DNA from: Clostridia bacterium
GTDB lineage: Bacteria; Acidobacteriota; Terriglobia; Terriglobales; Acidobacteriaceae
Assembly (NCBI GenBank): GCA_035561135.1
Contig: DATMYA010000051.1
Location: 62,001 to 126,000 of the forward strand
Length of the DNA: 64,000 nucleotides
Direction: 5' to 3'
In this document: one piece after another, positions 46,389 through 53,607 of the stretch
Numbering within the stretch: position 1 is the stretch's first letter
How the letters are laid out: each line of letters opens with the position of its first letter
Made by a program: the position numbers and the translations under genes
Notes under the pieces: generated by a model
Told to the model about the DNA's origin: nothing
The model's database searches: none
Seen by the model: the letters and a program-made list of their open reading frames with translations, nothing else

Positions 46389-46958
46389 ATGAAGACGTTA
46401 CTGGTTGCTGTTCTGTTTGCGGCCCTTTCAACGCCGGTATCCGCCGGAGACGGGCAAGCGCAACATCCTCAAAAACCCGCGAGCCCATCCAACAGCTTCA
46501 TGCGTAATCAGCTTGGCCAGTCCATAAAAGACAGTAAGCGCGTCCTCAAGGGCGGAAATTTTTTCGCCATCGTCATGTGCGATGGAAGGGGAAACGGCCC
46601 CGGAGTTGTTGTGTGCATCAATTCGTCTTCGGGCGGTGAACTGCCTAAAACCATGCTCTGGCATGTAGACAACAAGCTCGCGAAGATCACTTACATTTTT
46701 TTTGAGGACGACTACGCCGGAATGGTACGCGCTCTCACTGCAAAATATGGAGCATCTTCGGACGCCACTACTCAAGAAGTTCAGAACAGAATGGGAGCAA
46801 AATTCGTTGGAACGAACCACACCTGGAAAAGTGGCGACACGGAGATATTGAGCTTCCAATACTTCGGCACAGTGGACCAGTCGGTTGTCATACTGAAAGA
46901 CCATGCTCTGAACGAGGAGTTGGACAAACGTATGCCAAGTTCAGACCCTAAGATTTAG
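46389..46958 (+). CDS. Secreted accessory protein inserted antisense in the tail module (moron)
   Basis: 189 residues from ATG 46389, with GGGAG about 9 nt upstream. Residues 1-20 form a Sec-type signal peptide (MKTLLVAVLFAALSTPVSAG). The mature part is a small mixed alpha/beta domain (VRALTAKYGASSDATTQEVQN, GTNHTWKSGDTEILSFQYFG) of unknown function. It lies between the tail chaperone and tape measure genes on the opposite strand, and its stop overlaps the chaperone stop tail-to-tail. Typical of a lysogenic conversion gene; possibly superinfection exclusion, which is inference. Confidence 0.7.
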   Translation: MKTLLVAVLFAALSTPVSAGDGQAQHPQKPASPSNSFMRNQLGQSIKDSKRVLKGGNFFAIVMCDGRGNGPGVVVCINSSSGGELPKTMLWHVDNKLAKITYIFFEDDYAGMVRALTAKYGASSDATTQEVQNRMGAKFVGTNHTWKSGDTEILSFQYFGTVDQSVVILKDHALNEELDKRMPSSDPKI

Positions 46959-47193
46959 TTCACCTCTTCCGGGGTGTAGCCCATTTTTGCGAAGAGCTGG
47001 GAATCCGACACTTTACGAGGGCGATCGCCGCGCGCCTCAGCCATGCGTTCGAAGCGCCGCTTACGCTTAAGAAACATCAGCGTAAGGATTTCCTCATTCC
47101 AGTTGTCGAATATGTATTCGGGAGTGACGTGCCACTCCCTCAGGGCAATCTCGAAAATCTCGCCTATTGTGTAAGGGTCGACGCTATCCCCAT
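46955..47193 (-). CDS. Tail assembly chaperone GT extension (-1 frameshift product)
   Basis: The downstream frame encodes GDSVDPYTIGEIFEIALREW through KMGYTPEEVN, a T-type domain reached by a -1 shift from gene G. Two G-runs lie in the overlap with G in the correct phase: ATGGGGA near 47187-47193 and CTGGGGA near 47208-47214. The fusion product GT normally binds the tape measure and tail tube protein during tail assembly. Start coordinate marks the more downstream slip site. Confidence 0.72.
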
Positions 47194-47574
47194 CACACGC
47201 GAGATCATCCCCAGCTCTTTCGTAAAAGGAAATGCGATGCTCATAATCTGGCCGAACGCCAGAGCAATTTGCTCGTCTGTCGCTTCTTTTTTGACGGTGT
47301 CGCTCGGAATGTCTGTGGCGTACGAGAGGACGAGGTCGAGCATCTTGCCGGGAAACTGCAGAAAGAAGAATGCCAGGCCTTGTGTGAATATGTCGTTCGA
47401 GCCGCAATCGCTCTTGTAGACGGAGACGATCGAAGAGACGGCCTTGACGGCTTCCGCGCGCCATTCTTCTGCTTTCGTAAATCCGAGCACCTTCACCTCG
47501 TAATCGGTGTCACCGAGTCGCAAGGTCAACGGCGCATGAGCCAGTATTTGAGCTTCGGTTCGTTCGTTTGCCAT
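47164..47574 (-). CDS. Tail assembly chaperone G
   Basis: 136 residues, located between major tail protein and tape measure, where lambda G lies. Motif region: LTLRLGDTDYEVKVLGFTKAEEW, then a helical C-terminus ending ISRVMGIASTLTQ. Its last codons contain the slip sites that give the longer GT product. Confidence 0.75.
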   Translation of the reverse strand: MANERTEAQILAHAPLTLRLGDTDYEVKVLGFTKAEEWRAEAVKAVSSIVSVYKSDCGSNDIFTQGLAFFFLQFPGKMLDLVLSYATDIPSDTVKKEATDEQIALAFGQIMSIAFPFTKELGMISRVMGIASTLTQ

Positions 47575-47586
47575 GGAGCTCCTGGA

Positions 47587-47613
47587 AAAGAAAGGGCCGC
47601 CCGCAGGCAGCCC
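47587..47613 (-). terminator. Terminator-like hairpin after the major tail protein
   Basis: On the - strand GGGCTGCC TGCG GGCGGCCC is followed by TTTCTTTTCC. It lies between the major tail gene and the chaperone gene and would reduce chaperone expression relative to the tube protein. Confidence 0.7.
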
Positions 47614-47650
47614 ATTTCTCTAAGTTGAAGTGATGATGATGAAGCGGCGA

Positions 47651-48247
47651 TTACGCCGTCTTCGGAGCCTTCTTTTGCACGATCTTGAACACGTTCTCTC
47701 CGGCGGGCTTGGTGGAGTCAGCCAGCAGCGAGAACTCGACGGGGATGATCTGCTTGCCGTTGCGCTTGAACGACATCTGGAGATTGGCTTTCGCCTTTGC
47801 GCGGTAGCCGATGAAGACGCGCCAGAACCCCAGCTCGTTTTTGCCTTGGAAGCCGACCATGACTTCATCGAGAGTTCCGCCGCCTACTGAGAGCGTTTCC
47901 GTACCAACCTCAGTGGCGGACGCTGGCGAAGCGGTAAGCTTTGATGCGGAGATAGCGAGCTTCATGTTCGCGAACGTGTTCTGCGCCAGCTTCACCGAGA
48001 GAGTCGACTTCTCCTTGTCGAGAATCTCGTCCACCGGGTTTGGTTCTTCGTCGACCGTGATCTCTACAATCGTCGGGGTATACGACATCTGTAGACCATC
48101 CTCTGTGTATCCTGGGTTTTCCCATGCCTCAGGCCACGTGACGGTGTCATCGGTGGTAGTGGGGAGTTCCGTCCCCTTCGGTGCAACGTAGAATTTCACC
48201 GGGCCAACGAGCACCTCGGCGACGGTGCCTGCATTCAGATTGTCCAT
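47651..48247 (-). CDS. Major tail tube protein
   Basis: 198 residues, a siphovirus tube protein by position and composition (VKFYVAPKGTELP, PVDEILDKEKSTLSVKLAQ, FWRVFIGYRAKAKANLQMSFKRNGKQIIPVEF with beta-sandwich spacing). Followed by a terminator hairpin. Confidence 0.82.
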   Translation of the reverse strand: MDNLNAGTVAEVLVGPVKFYVAPKGTELPTTTDDTVTWPEAWENPGYTEDGLQMSYTPTIVEITVDEEPNPVDEILDKEKSTLSVKLAQNTFANMKLAISASKLTASPASATEVGTETLSVGGGTLDEVMVGFQGKNELGFWRVFIGYRAKAKANLQMSFKRNGKQIIPVEFSLLADSTKPAGENVFKIVQKKAPKTA

Positions 48248-48260
48248 TTCGTTTCCTTTG

Positions 48261-48671
48261 TTAATTGGCTCGCATCATCAGCCGATAAAAGCTGAGGACC
48301 GTGGCCCATTTTGTTTCCGGGTCAATTGAGTCCTGACCTTGGACTTCCTCCAGGCAAGACAGCACATAGCCATTAGCGCCTAGATCTATTCCGCACGCCC
48401 CGTGCAACAGGTCGTAGATGGCGCGGTAGACCTCACGCGCGCGAACATGCTCGCCGGCCGGAGCCCACGTCTCGATCTGCACGCTGGGATTGATAATTGG
48501 CATCTCGGCGTCAGAACGGCCACCTCGCGTGCTGACCGTTATGGCGAGGCCATCCCGCTCTGGGAGGTGGTCTTGTGGCAGCGTCGGCCAATACACACGG
48601 CCACCAACAAGTGCGACGATCGCTGGATCACTCAATAGCCAAGCGCGGAGTGCTGCATTCGAATCGATCAC
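48261..48671 (-). CDS. Putative tail completion/terminator protein
   Basis: 136 residues with a start overlapping the HK97 gp10-type gene by ATGA. Motif LRAWLLSDPAIVALVGGRVYWPTLPQD and TWAPAGEHVRAREVYRAIYDLL resemble DUF3168-like tail terminators that cap the tail tube. Confidence 0.7.
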   Translation of the reverse strand: MIDSNAALRAWLLSDPAIVALVGGRVYWPTLPQDHLPERDGLAITVSTRGGRSDAEMPIINPSVQIETWAPAGEHVRAREVYRAIYDLLHGACGIDLGANGYVLSCLEEVQGQDSIDPETKWATVLSFYRLMMRAN

Positions 48672-49174
48672 AGGAGACCCCGTTTCCGCTGATTCTTCCT
48701 GAATCGCTTCAATTCTGACTTTTGCTTCGCTTCCTTGGCACCGACAATGCCGACTCCCTTGTCGCGCTTTGTCTTCAGCTTGTTTATTGCATTCGAGATC
48801 AGCTCGTCAGGAACGTCCTCGTACTTATTTGCAAACTTCTCCAGGCGCGCCCGAACCAGATCGCCGAGATTGGCGAGGCCCCTCTCGACCGCGGGCAGAA
48901 TGTATGGGCGCGGGCCCATCTTCCTCGTTCCCTTCTCGATATAGCCGCCGTGCCCGGACTCCGTGAAAATGCGCGCGTGAACTCTTCCTGGATAACTGCG
49001 AACTCGTATCCCGATCGAATCGGCGTTCTCCCCGGTGTCCCTCGGCGATCCTTCGCGAGCTGCCGGCAGGATCTCGTCCTCGAAGCAGTCGCGCACTGCC
49101 GCCTTTGCGGCGTTCTGCACCTTGCGCAGAAAGTTTGGATCCAAGTTGATCTTGATTCTTGTCTTAGCGGCCAC
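48668..49174 (-). CDS. HK97 gp10-family head-tail joining protein
   Basis: 168 residues from GTG 49174. Motifs RDTGENADSIGIRVRSYPG and HGGYIEKGTRKMGPRPYILPAVE are those of the gp10 family. Starts 2 nt after a 56-residue coupled gene. Confidence 0.8.
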   Translation of the reverse strand: MAAKTRIKINLDPNFLRKVQNAAKAAVRDCFEDEILPAAREGSPRDTGENADSIGIRVRSYPGRVHARIFTESGHGGYIEKGTRKMGPRPYILPAVERGLANLGDLVRARLEKFANKYEDVPDELISNAINKLKTKRDKGVGIVGAKEAKQKSELKRFRKNQRKRGLL

Positions 49175-49176
49175 AG

Positions 49177-49347
49177 CTAGTCGCCCCTCTTACACTCATG
49201 CAGTTCAACAAAGGACCTGGGCATCACTTTTTCGCATTTCGTGCACGCGACCCATTCTTCCTTTCGGGGCTTCACTACAGACACCTTGCCGCGAACCATC
49301 CCGCCGTGAGCGAACAGCATGCCGTAAGCCTCAAGAGGCTGTCTCAT
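49177..49347 (-). CDS. Small Cys/His protein between head-closure and gp10 genes
   Basis: 56 residues (MRQPLEAYGMLFAHGGMVRG onward). The start ATG overlaps the upstream stop as ATGA and its stop lies 2 nt before the next start, so it fills the gap exactly. A CTKCEKVMPRSFVELHEC segment could bind zinc. Shorter than a usual gene-calling limit. Function unknown. Confidence 0.62.
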   Translation of the reverse strand: MRQPLEAYGMLFAHGGMVRGKVSVVKPRKEEWVACTKCEKVMPRSFVELHECKRGD

Positions 49348-49679
49348 CCGACAATCTCCATCGTTAGCAGTTGCAGCTCACGGTTGCGTCCATCCGGATT
49401 GGTTACGGAACGCACGTCGAAGATGCGCTCGCCGGAGACGACGCGCATGTCGGGCTTGATTTGCGATCGCCAACCTTCGAAGCCGCGCAAGAAGATGGCA
49501 CCGGTCACTTCGGCATGAATCTCCTGGGCAGATACGAGTTCTCGGCCGGCCAGGTCGCGGACCTCCGCGGGAAGGTCGATAAACACGTCTTCCCAGGGAC
49601 CGGTGCGCTGCCCGGCGGAATCCTTCGTCAGCGGACGCCGCTGGATGGTGATCCGGTGTCTCAGCTTGCCTGCTTGCAT
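49344..49679 (-). CDS. Putative head closure/head-tail adaptor protein
   Basis: 111 residues. MQAGKLRHRITIQRR is a hallmark of the SPP1 gp16-like head-tail adaptor family; the C-terminus (VRSVTNPDGRNRELQLLTMEIVG) agrees. Its start lies 19 nt inside the glycosyltransferase gene. Confidence 0.82.
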   Translation of the reverse strand: MQAGKLRHRITIQRRPLTKDSAGQRTGPWEDVFIDLPAEVRDLAGRELVSAQEIHAEVTGAIFLRGFEGWRSQIKPDMRVVSGERIFDVRSVTNPDGRNRELQLLTMEIVG

Positions 49680-50335
49680 GCAACTCCCTCAAAGTAGCCA
49701 TTAGGAATGCGCGCCTTCGGGACCGAGGGCCACTGGTACGGAGATCTCGCCGAAGTGTTCCCATGGTGGATGGTCGCGATGACCACGGGGCGAACCTCGC
49801 TGTCCTCACGTACATCCAGTTTTCCAAGGCGCGCGGCGCGGCCTACAAAGTTCGAATCCTCTCCACACTCAACGCCGAGAAATCGGTTTTGTTCCCAAAA
49901 GTCTTTGCGGTACATCAGCGTCGATCCGCAGGCGTAATCCTTGCCTCCGGCATAGATTGAGGCGTCGTTCGTCCGGACGTCCCAGAACAGCAGGGAGCCG
50001 TCTCCGGACAGCGGCTTCTTCGTCCCCAACAGCCGATCGGCCTGGACAACCAGGCGGTCCGGAGTGCTCCAGTCGTCATCGTCCCAGTGCGCGATGACGT
50101 CGCCGGCCGAGTGCTCGCACGCGATATTGCGTTTCCGCCCGACGTTCATGCGCGGCGGGTACCGCAGATAGACGATGCCGGGGACGTGCTGGACTAGATC
50201 CCACATAGGCGCGGCGCCGTCGTCTACGACGACCAGTTCCTTTTCCTGCCAGGTCTGGGCCAGATAGCACGCAACGGCGCGAGGAATGAACTGCCTCCGT
50301 CTGTCGGTGGTCGGCATGATGCAGGAGATGAACAT
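49661..50335 (-). CDS. GT-A fold glycosyltransferase (family 2-like)
   Basis: 224 residues. FISCIMPTTDRRRQFIPRAV and ELVVVDDG are the nucleotide-sugar binding start; GDVIAHWDDDDWSTPDRL carries the metal-binding DxD-type cluster. A later YRKDFWEQN and CGEDSNFVGRAARLG follow the same family. Embedded in the head-tail connector region, so it may glycosylate a virion protein or host surface sugar. Coupled at its start by TGATG to a 42-residue gene. Confidence 0.8.
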   Translation of the reverse strand: MFISCIMPTTDRRRQFIPRAVACYLAQTWQEKELVVVDDGAAPMWDLVQHVPGIVYLRYPPRMNVGRKRNIACEHSAGDVIAHWDDDDWSTPDRLVVQADRLLGTKKPLSGDGSLLFWDVRTNDASIYAGGKDYACGSTLMYRKDFWEQNRFLGVECGEDSNFVGRAARLGKLDVREDSEVRPVVIATIHHGNTSARSPYQWPSVPKARIPNGYFEGVACKQAS

Positions 50336-50463
50336 CAGGCAACCCTAACCGCACGACGAAAAAGCCACTTGACGTCGCGATTGAAGCAGATTTTCAGAAA
50401 CGCCCACACGTATACCCATGGACGAGACACGTTAACCGTAATGCTCACGACTTGTTGCGCCAT
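50335..50463 (-). CDS. 42-residue gene coupled between connector and glycosyltransferase
   Basis: Reads MAQQVVSITVNVSRPW, then VYVWAFLKICFN and a basic tail ending AVRVA. The start overlaps the connector stop as TAATG and its stop overlaps the next start as TGATG. It is thus tightly coupled on both sides. It contains a short hydrophobic stretch; function unknown. Confidence 0.6.
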   Translation of the reverse strand: MAQQVVSITVNVSRPWVYVWAFLKICFNRDVKWLFRRAVRVA

Positions 50464-51086
50464 TACCGGAACTCCTCAAAAGCGTATGGCTTGCACAGCC
50501 ACTTCACCGACATTGGCAACTCGAAAGGCTGAGCCTGCGTTCCGCTCCCGACCGGCTCGCGGTTCTCATACAGGTGCGACAGGACCATCAACATGGCCTG
50601 CTTCAATGGCTGCTCGAGCACGGCGATTCCACAGGTAAAACGAATCCGTATGGGGTACCCGGGCTCCAGCTCGTCGGCCGGCCAGGACTCAGTCCCTCGC
50701 AGCCACAACTCGCCGGGATCTCCCGAGGCGTCAACCTTGAAGACCGACGAATTGATCGCCGGCGAGGCGATCGTGTCGTACAGCGTCTTCTTCTCGCCGC
50801 CAAAGAGTTCGTACTTGATGCTTAGGACATTGATCAGCGGTGGACGCGGGAACCGCAGCATCGTCGGCCAGTAGCGGAGCCCCAGCTCGTACGTCTGCGT
50901 ACCGATCGGGCGATTGATCTCATTCTCAATCGCTACACGCGCAGCGGTGATCAGCGCGGTGACGTATTCGTCTTCTTCGGCGTTGGACGGTGACTGGACG
51001 GGAAGGCGTAGATGAGTCTGGGCCTCGAACAGTGTTATCGGCTCGTCTTCCGCGTCCGCGATTTTCACCAACGAGTAGTTGTCCAC
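50463..51086 (-). CDS. Head-tail connector (phiE125 gp8 / HK97 gp6-like)
   Basis: 207 residues with the family start EPITLFEAQTHLRLP, TALITAARVAIENEINRPIG and a C-terminal MLMVLSHLYENREPV. These connector subunits form the ring below the portal. Confidence 0.82.
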   Translation of the reverse strand: MDNYSLVKIADAEDEPITLFEAQTHLRLPVQSPSNAEEDEYVTALITAARVAIENEINRPIGTQTYELGLRYWPTMLRFPRPPLINVLSIKYELFGGEKKTLYDTIASPAINSSVFKVDASGDPGELWLRGTESWPADELEPGYPIRIRFTCGIAVLEQPLKQAMLMVLSHLYENREPVGSGTQAQPFELPMSVKWLCKPYAFEEFR

Positions 51087-51119
51087 CGGTCGCTTCCTTT
51101 GCTGTTCGTTGTAGGTCGT

Positions 51120-51434
51120 CTACTTCTGCTCGAGCGCGGCGATCAACTCAGCTTTCGTCTTGTTGCTGTCGAGCTCGACGCCGAGCGTCTTTGCGTGCTC
51201 GACAATCTGCGCTTTCGTCATCGACGCCAGCGTTTTGTTCTCGGTGGATCCAGCTTCGGGCTGGCTAGCGCGAACAAGCATCTTGTTGTCTTTCGGGACG
51301 GCAGCCTTCACGCTCTCAGCGTCTCCGGTTGCGATCAGTTTCTGAGCTAACGACTCCGGCAGGTTGTACGCGCGATCGGCCTTTAGGCTGTCGATCGAGC
51401 GCAACATCCGGACGCGAACACGTTGGTCTGACAT
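51120..51434 (-). CDS. Hypothetical protein with SAP/Rho-N-like C-terminus
   Basis: 104 residues from MSDQRVRV (51434). The C-terminal 35 residues, SMTKAQIVEHAKTLGVELDS followed by KTKAELIAALE, resemble a SAP/Rho N-terminal helix-extension-helix. Position between capsid and connector suggests a virion accessory protein. Separated from the capsid gene by a strong terminator. Confidence 0.65.
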   Translation of the reverse strand: MSDQRVRVRMLRSIDSLKADRAYNLPESLAQKLIATGDAESVKAAVPKDNKMLVRASQPEAGSTENKTLASMTKAQIVEHAKTLGVELDSNKTKAELIAALEQK

Positions 51435-51443
51435 GTTGTCTCC

Positions 51444-51471
51444 AAAAAATCGGGGCTGGTTTCCCAGCCCC
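51444..51471 (-). terminator. Strong terminator after the major capsid gene
   Basis: On the - strand GGGGCTGG GAAA CCAGCCCC G is followed by ATTTTTT. It lies just after the capsid stop (51496) and before the next gene's ribosome binding site. It is probably partial, so capsid mRNA exceeds downstream mRNA. Confidence 0.88.
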
Positions 51472-51495
51472 GGCAGTGAGTCCCAGGAGGATGTT

Positions 51496-52908
51496 CTAGA
51501 ACGACCCGTACACCAGAGCGTCGGGGCGATAGACGACCAGGGCAAGGCGCTCTTCGCAAAGGATGGCAACCATGTTTTTGATAAAGAAGTCGCTATGCTC
51601 GCGCGAAATTTCGATGCTTGCCTGTTGACGGTCGTACAGGTCGCACGCCATCTGGGTATCTCCGGCGAGGAACTTTCCGTTAACCATCGAAGGCGTCGGA
51701 ATCACGTTGCGGCCCCAGATGATCGGAGTCGTAACCGCGTGCGGGTTGCCGAAGATGTACTGGCCGGAGCTCGCGGTACCGGTCGTCTTGAGCAGTTCGA
51801 TGTCGTGCCACTGAGTCGGGTTGAGTACAACGACATTGGTAAAGCCGTTCGCCAACTCAATCTGCAGCAGGACGTGACGGAGTTTGTCGATGATGGTGTC
51901 CCCACTTACGGTGAGGTCGGTGTCGTAGTCGGTCGCCTGCGTGACGAGGCCGTTCAGGTCGCCGCTCGTTCCGGTACCGTTCAGCAACTGGTCTTCGACC
52001 TTCAGCGCCTGCATGTAGCGCATGCGGCCGTCGATGTATCCGCCGAGCGACGGAGCATCGTCGAGCACCTGGCGCGACGCCGGGATCCAGTGCGCGACGG
52101 TCTGCACGGGTTCGTTCGTAAGTGCAAAGGACAGCGCCGATTCGGCCTTCGACACGTTCTCATAGACCTGGGGCGAGCTGCCTTTGCCCTGAGGAGCCGC
52201 GGCGTTGGTCGAGGAGTTTTCCCTTACGAACTCAATCGAGTTCGAGGTAGCAGGAACCGTGTTCAGCAGGTCGCGAAGGAAGAGCCGCTGAACCATCGGC
52301 GCAACGATTCCGGGCACGCGCTGTGCCGGAACCAGCGGCTGATTCTGACCGGTGGCGTTTACGATCGCAGTCTTGCGGTTGAAGCCGCCAACGACCATGA
52401 TGCGACCCGAAGACTTGGAGCCTTTCGAAGCGAAATCCTTGAACTCGGCCGACTCGATGACCTGAGCGCCGAGCGTCTTCGATTCAGGACCATCACCGAG
52501 CGACGTCGACTTGGAGAGCTTGTCCTCGATGCCCTTGATGCGATCGCGCGTCTCGGCGATCTCAGTCAACGTCTTGTCGAGCTTGGTCTTGGTCTCTTCG
52601 GCCATCGTCCCATTGGCTTTGATTTGCTTTTGAGCGTCCTCGGTGAAGGTACCGAGCTGCTCGCGCAGGCCCTTCAGCTCCTTGTCCAGGAATTCCTTGG
52701 TTTCGACAGGCAGCATAATGGGAGCGGTGCTCGCCATCAGAATGCCGGCAGTGTTGTGCTCGCCCGCGGCGAAGGCGTACACGCCGAATGCAACGAGCAT
52801 GACGGCCAGGACCGGGAACGTACGGGTGAGAAGGTTCAACCCGAGGAAGGACAGGATCCTCGAGCCACGGAACTCCTGTTGGAAGCGAGCGATGTGTTTA
52901 CGTTTCAT
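51496..52908 (-). CDS. Major capsid protein, HK97 family, with N-terminal membrane-like segment
   Basis: 470 residues. Coiled-coil delta domain (about 65-135), then the HK97 fold (APQGKGSSPQVYENVSKAES, HWIPASRQVLDDAPSLGGYI, GLVTQATDYDTDL). Unusual: residues 31-48 (FPVLAVMLVAFGVYAFAAG) form a hydrophobic helix ahead of the delta domain. GGAG at about 8 nt supports the long start at 52908; an internal Met at 52737 lacks an RBS but would remove the segment. Confidence 0.88.
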   Translation of the reverse strand: MKRKHIARFQQEFRGSRILSFLGLNLLTRTFPVLAVMLVAFGVYAFAAGEHNTAGILMASTAPIMLPVETKEFLDKELKGLREQLGTFTEDAQKQIKANGTMAEETKTKLDKTLTEIAETRDRIKGIEDKLSKSTSLGDGPESKTLGAQVIESAEFKDFASKGSKSSGRIMVVGGFNRKTAIVNATGQNQPLVPAQRVPGIVAPMVQRLFLRDLLNTVPATSNSIEFVRENSSTNAAAPQGKGSSPQVYENVSKAESALSFALTNEPVQTVAHWIPASRQVLDDAPSLGGYIDGRMRYMQALKVEDQLLNGTGTSGDLNGLVTQATDYDTDLTVSGDTIIDKLRHVLLQIELANGFTNVVVLNPTQWHDIELLKTTGTASSGQYIFGNPHAVTTPIIWGRNVIPTPSMVNGKFLAGDTQMACDLYDRQQASIEISREHSDFFIKNMVAILCEERLALVVYRPDALVYGSF

Positions 52909-52911
52909 TGC

Positions 52912-53607
52912 TTATGCTCCGTGAAACTTCAAGTTTTTGAACTGATCGAACAGCGAGTGGAGTTCCGAGTCGCTGCAGTTGTGCTTGGCGAGTGATTTTC
53001 CGGCGGAGTCGGTGTCGGAGTCCGCGGTCATCAGTGCCGAGATTTCATCCATGGCGCGCTTCAGGGCGTCGCGAGTGGCGACGTTCATTCGCCGGCCAGA
53101 CTTCACTTCGTCCATCTCCTGCTTCAGAAACGCGGCGAGCTCGTCGATCGAGCCCTTCACGCCGGTGACCTGCGCCTTCGGATTCATCGGGAAGGTGACA
53201 AGCGACACTTCCCAGAGCTTCAATTCCTTGAGCTTGCGGATATCATTGGCCTTGTCGTATTCGCTGACGATCGTGTCGTAGCCGATCGACAATCCCTTGA
53301 GCACCTTGGCCTTCATCAGGCCGTGCGCCTTTTTCGCGACGTCAGACTCCATGACCAGGTCGCCGTGAATCAGCAGGCCTTCCTTGGAGTCTTCGAGCCT
53401 TCCCATGCCGATCGGCTCATGCGAGTCGTGCTGCCAGAGGATGGGGACTTCGCCGCCGTTGTTCTTGATCGTCCGGGTGAACGCGCCCGACTCGATGACG
53501 TCGCCGCCCAGGTCTACGTTGCCGTACACAGCAGCGACGCCTTCGAAAGTACCTCTATCGTCTACGGCCTTCATGTAGAACTTGAAATCCTTAGTTGACC
53601 GGGACAT
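52912..53607 (-). CDS. HK97-family prohead protease
   Basis: 231 residues. Motifs FEGVAAVYGNVDLGGDVIESGAF, VPILWQHDSHEPIGMG (catalytic His region) and LKLWEVSLVTFPMNPKAQV (Ser region) define the U35-type protease. It trims the capsid delta domain. Overlaps the portal stop by 17 nt. Confidence 0.88.
   Translation of the reverse strand: MSRSTKDFKFYMKAVDDRGTFEGVAAVYGNVDLGGDVIESGAFTRTIKNNGGEVPILWQHDSHEPIGMGRLEDSKEGLLIHGDLVMESDVAKKAHGLMKAKVLKGLSIGYDTIVSEYDKANDIRKLKELKLWEVSLVTFPMNPKAQVTGVKGSIDELAAFLKQEMDEVKSGRRMNVATRDALKRAMDEISALMTADSDTDSAGKSLAKHNCSDSELHSLFDQFKNLKFHGA

Noticed and set aside
51364-52995. 543-codon open frame on the + strand opposite the capsid gene
   Set aside because: Its sequence is antisense to the clear HK97 capsid and protease genes. 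The Arg/Val/Leu-rich composition reflects the codon bias of the real gene.
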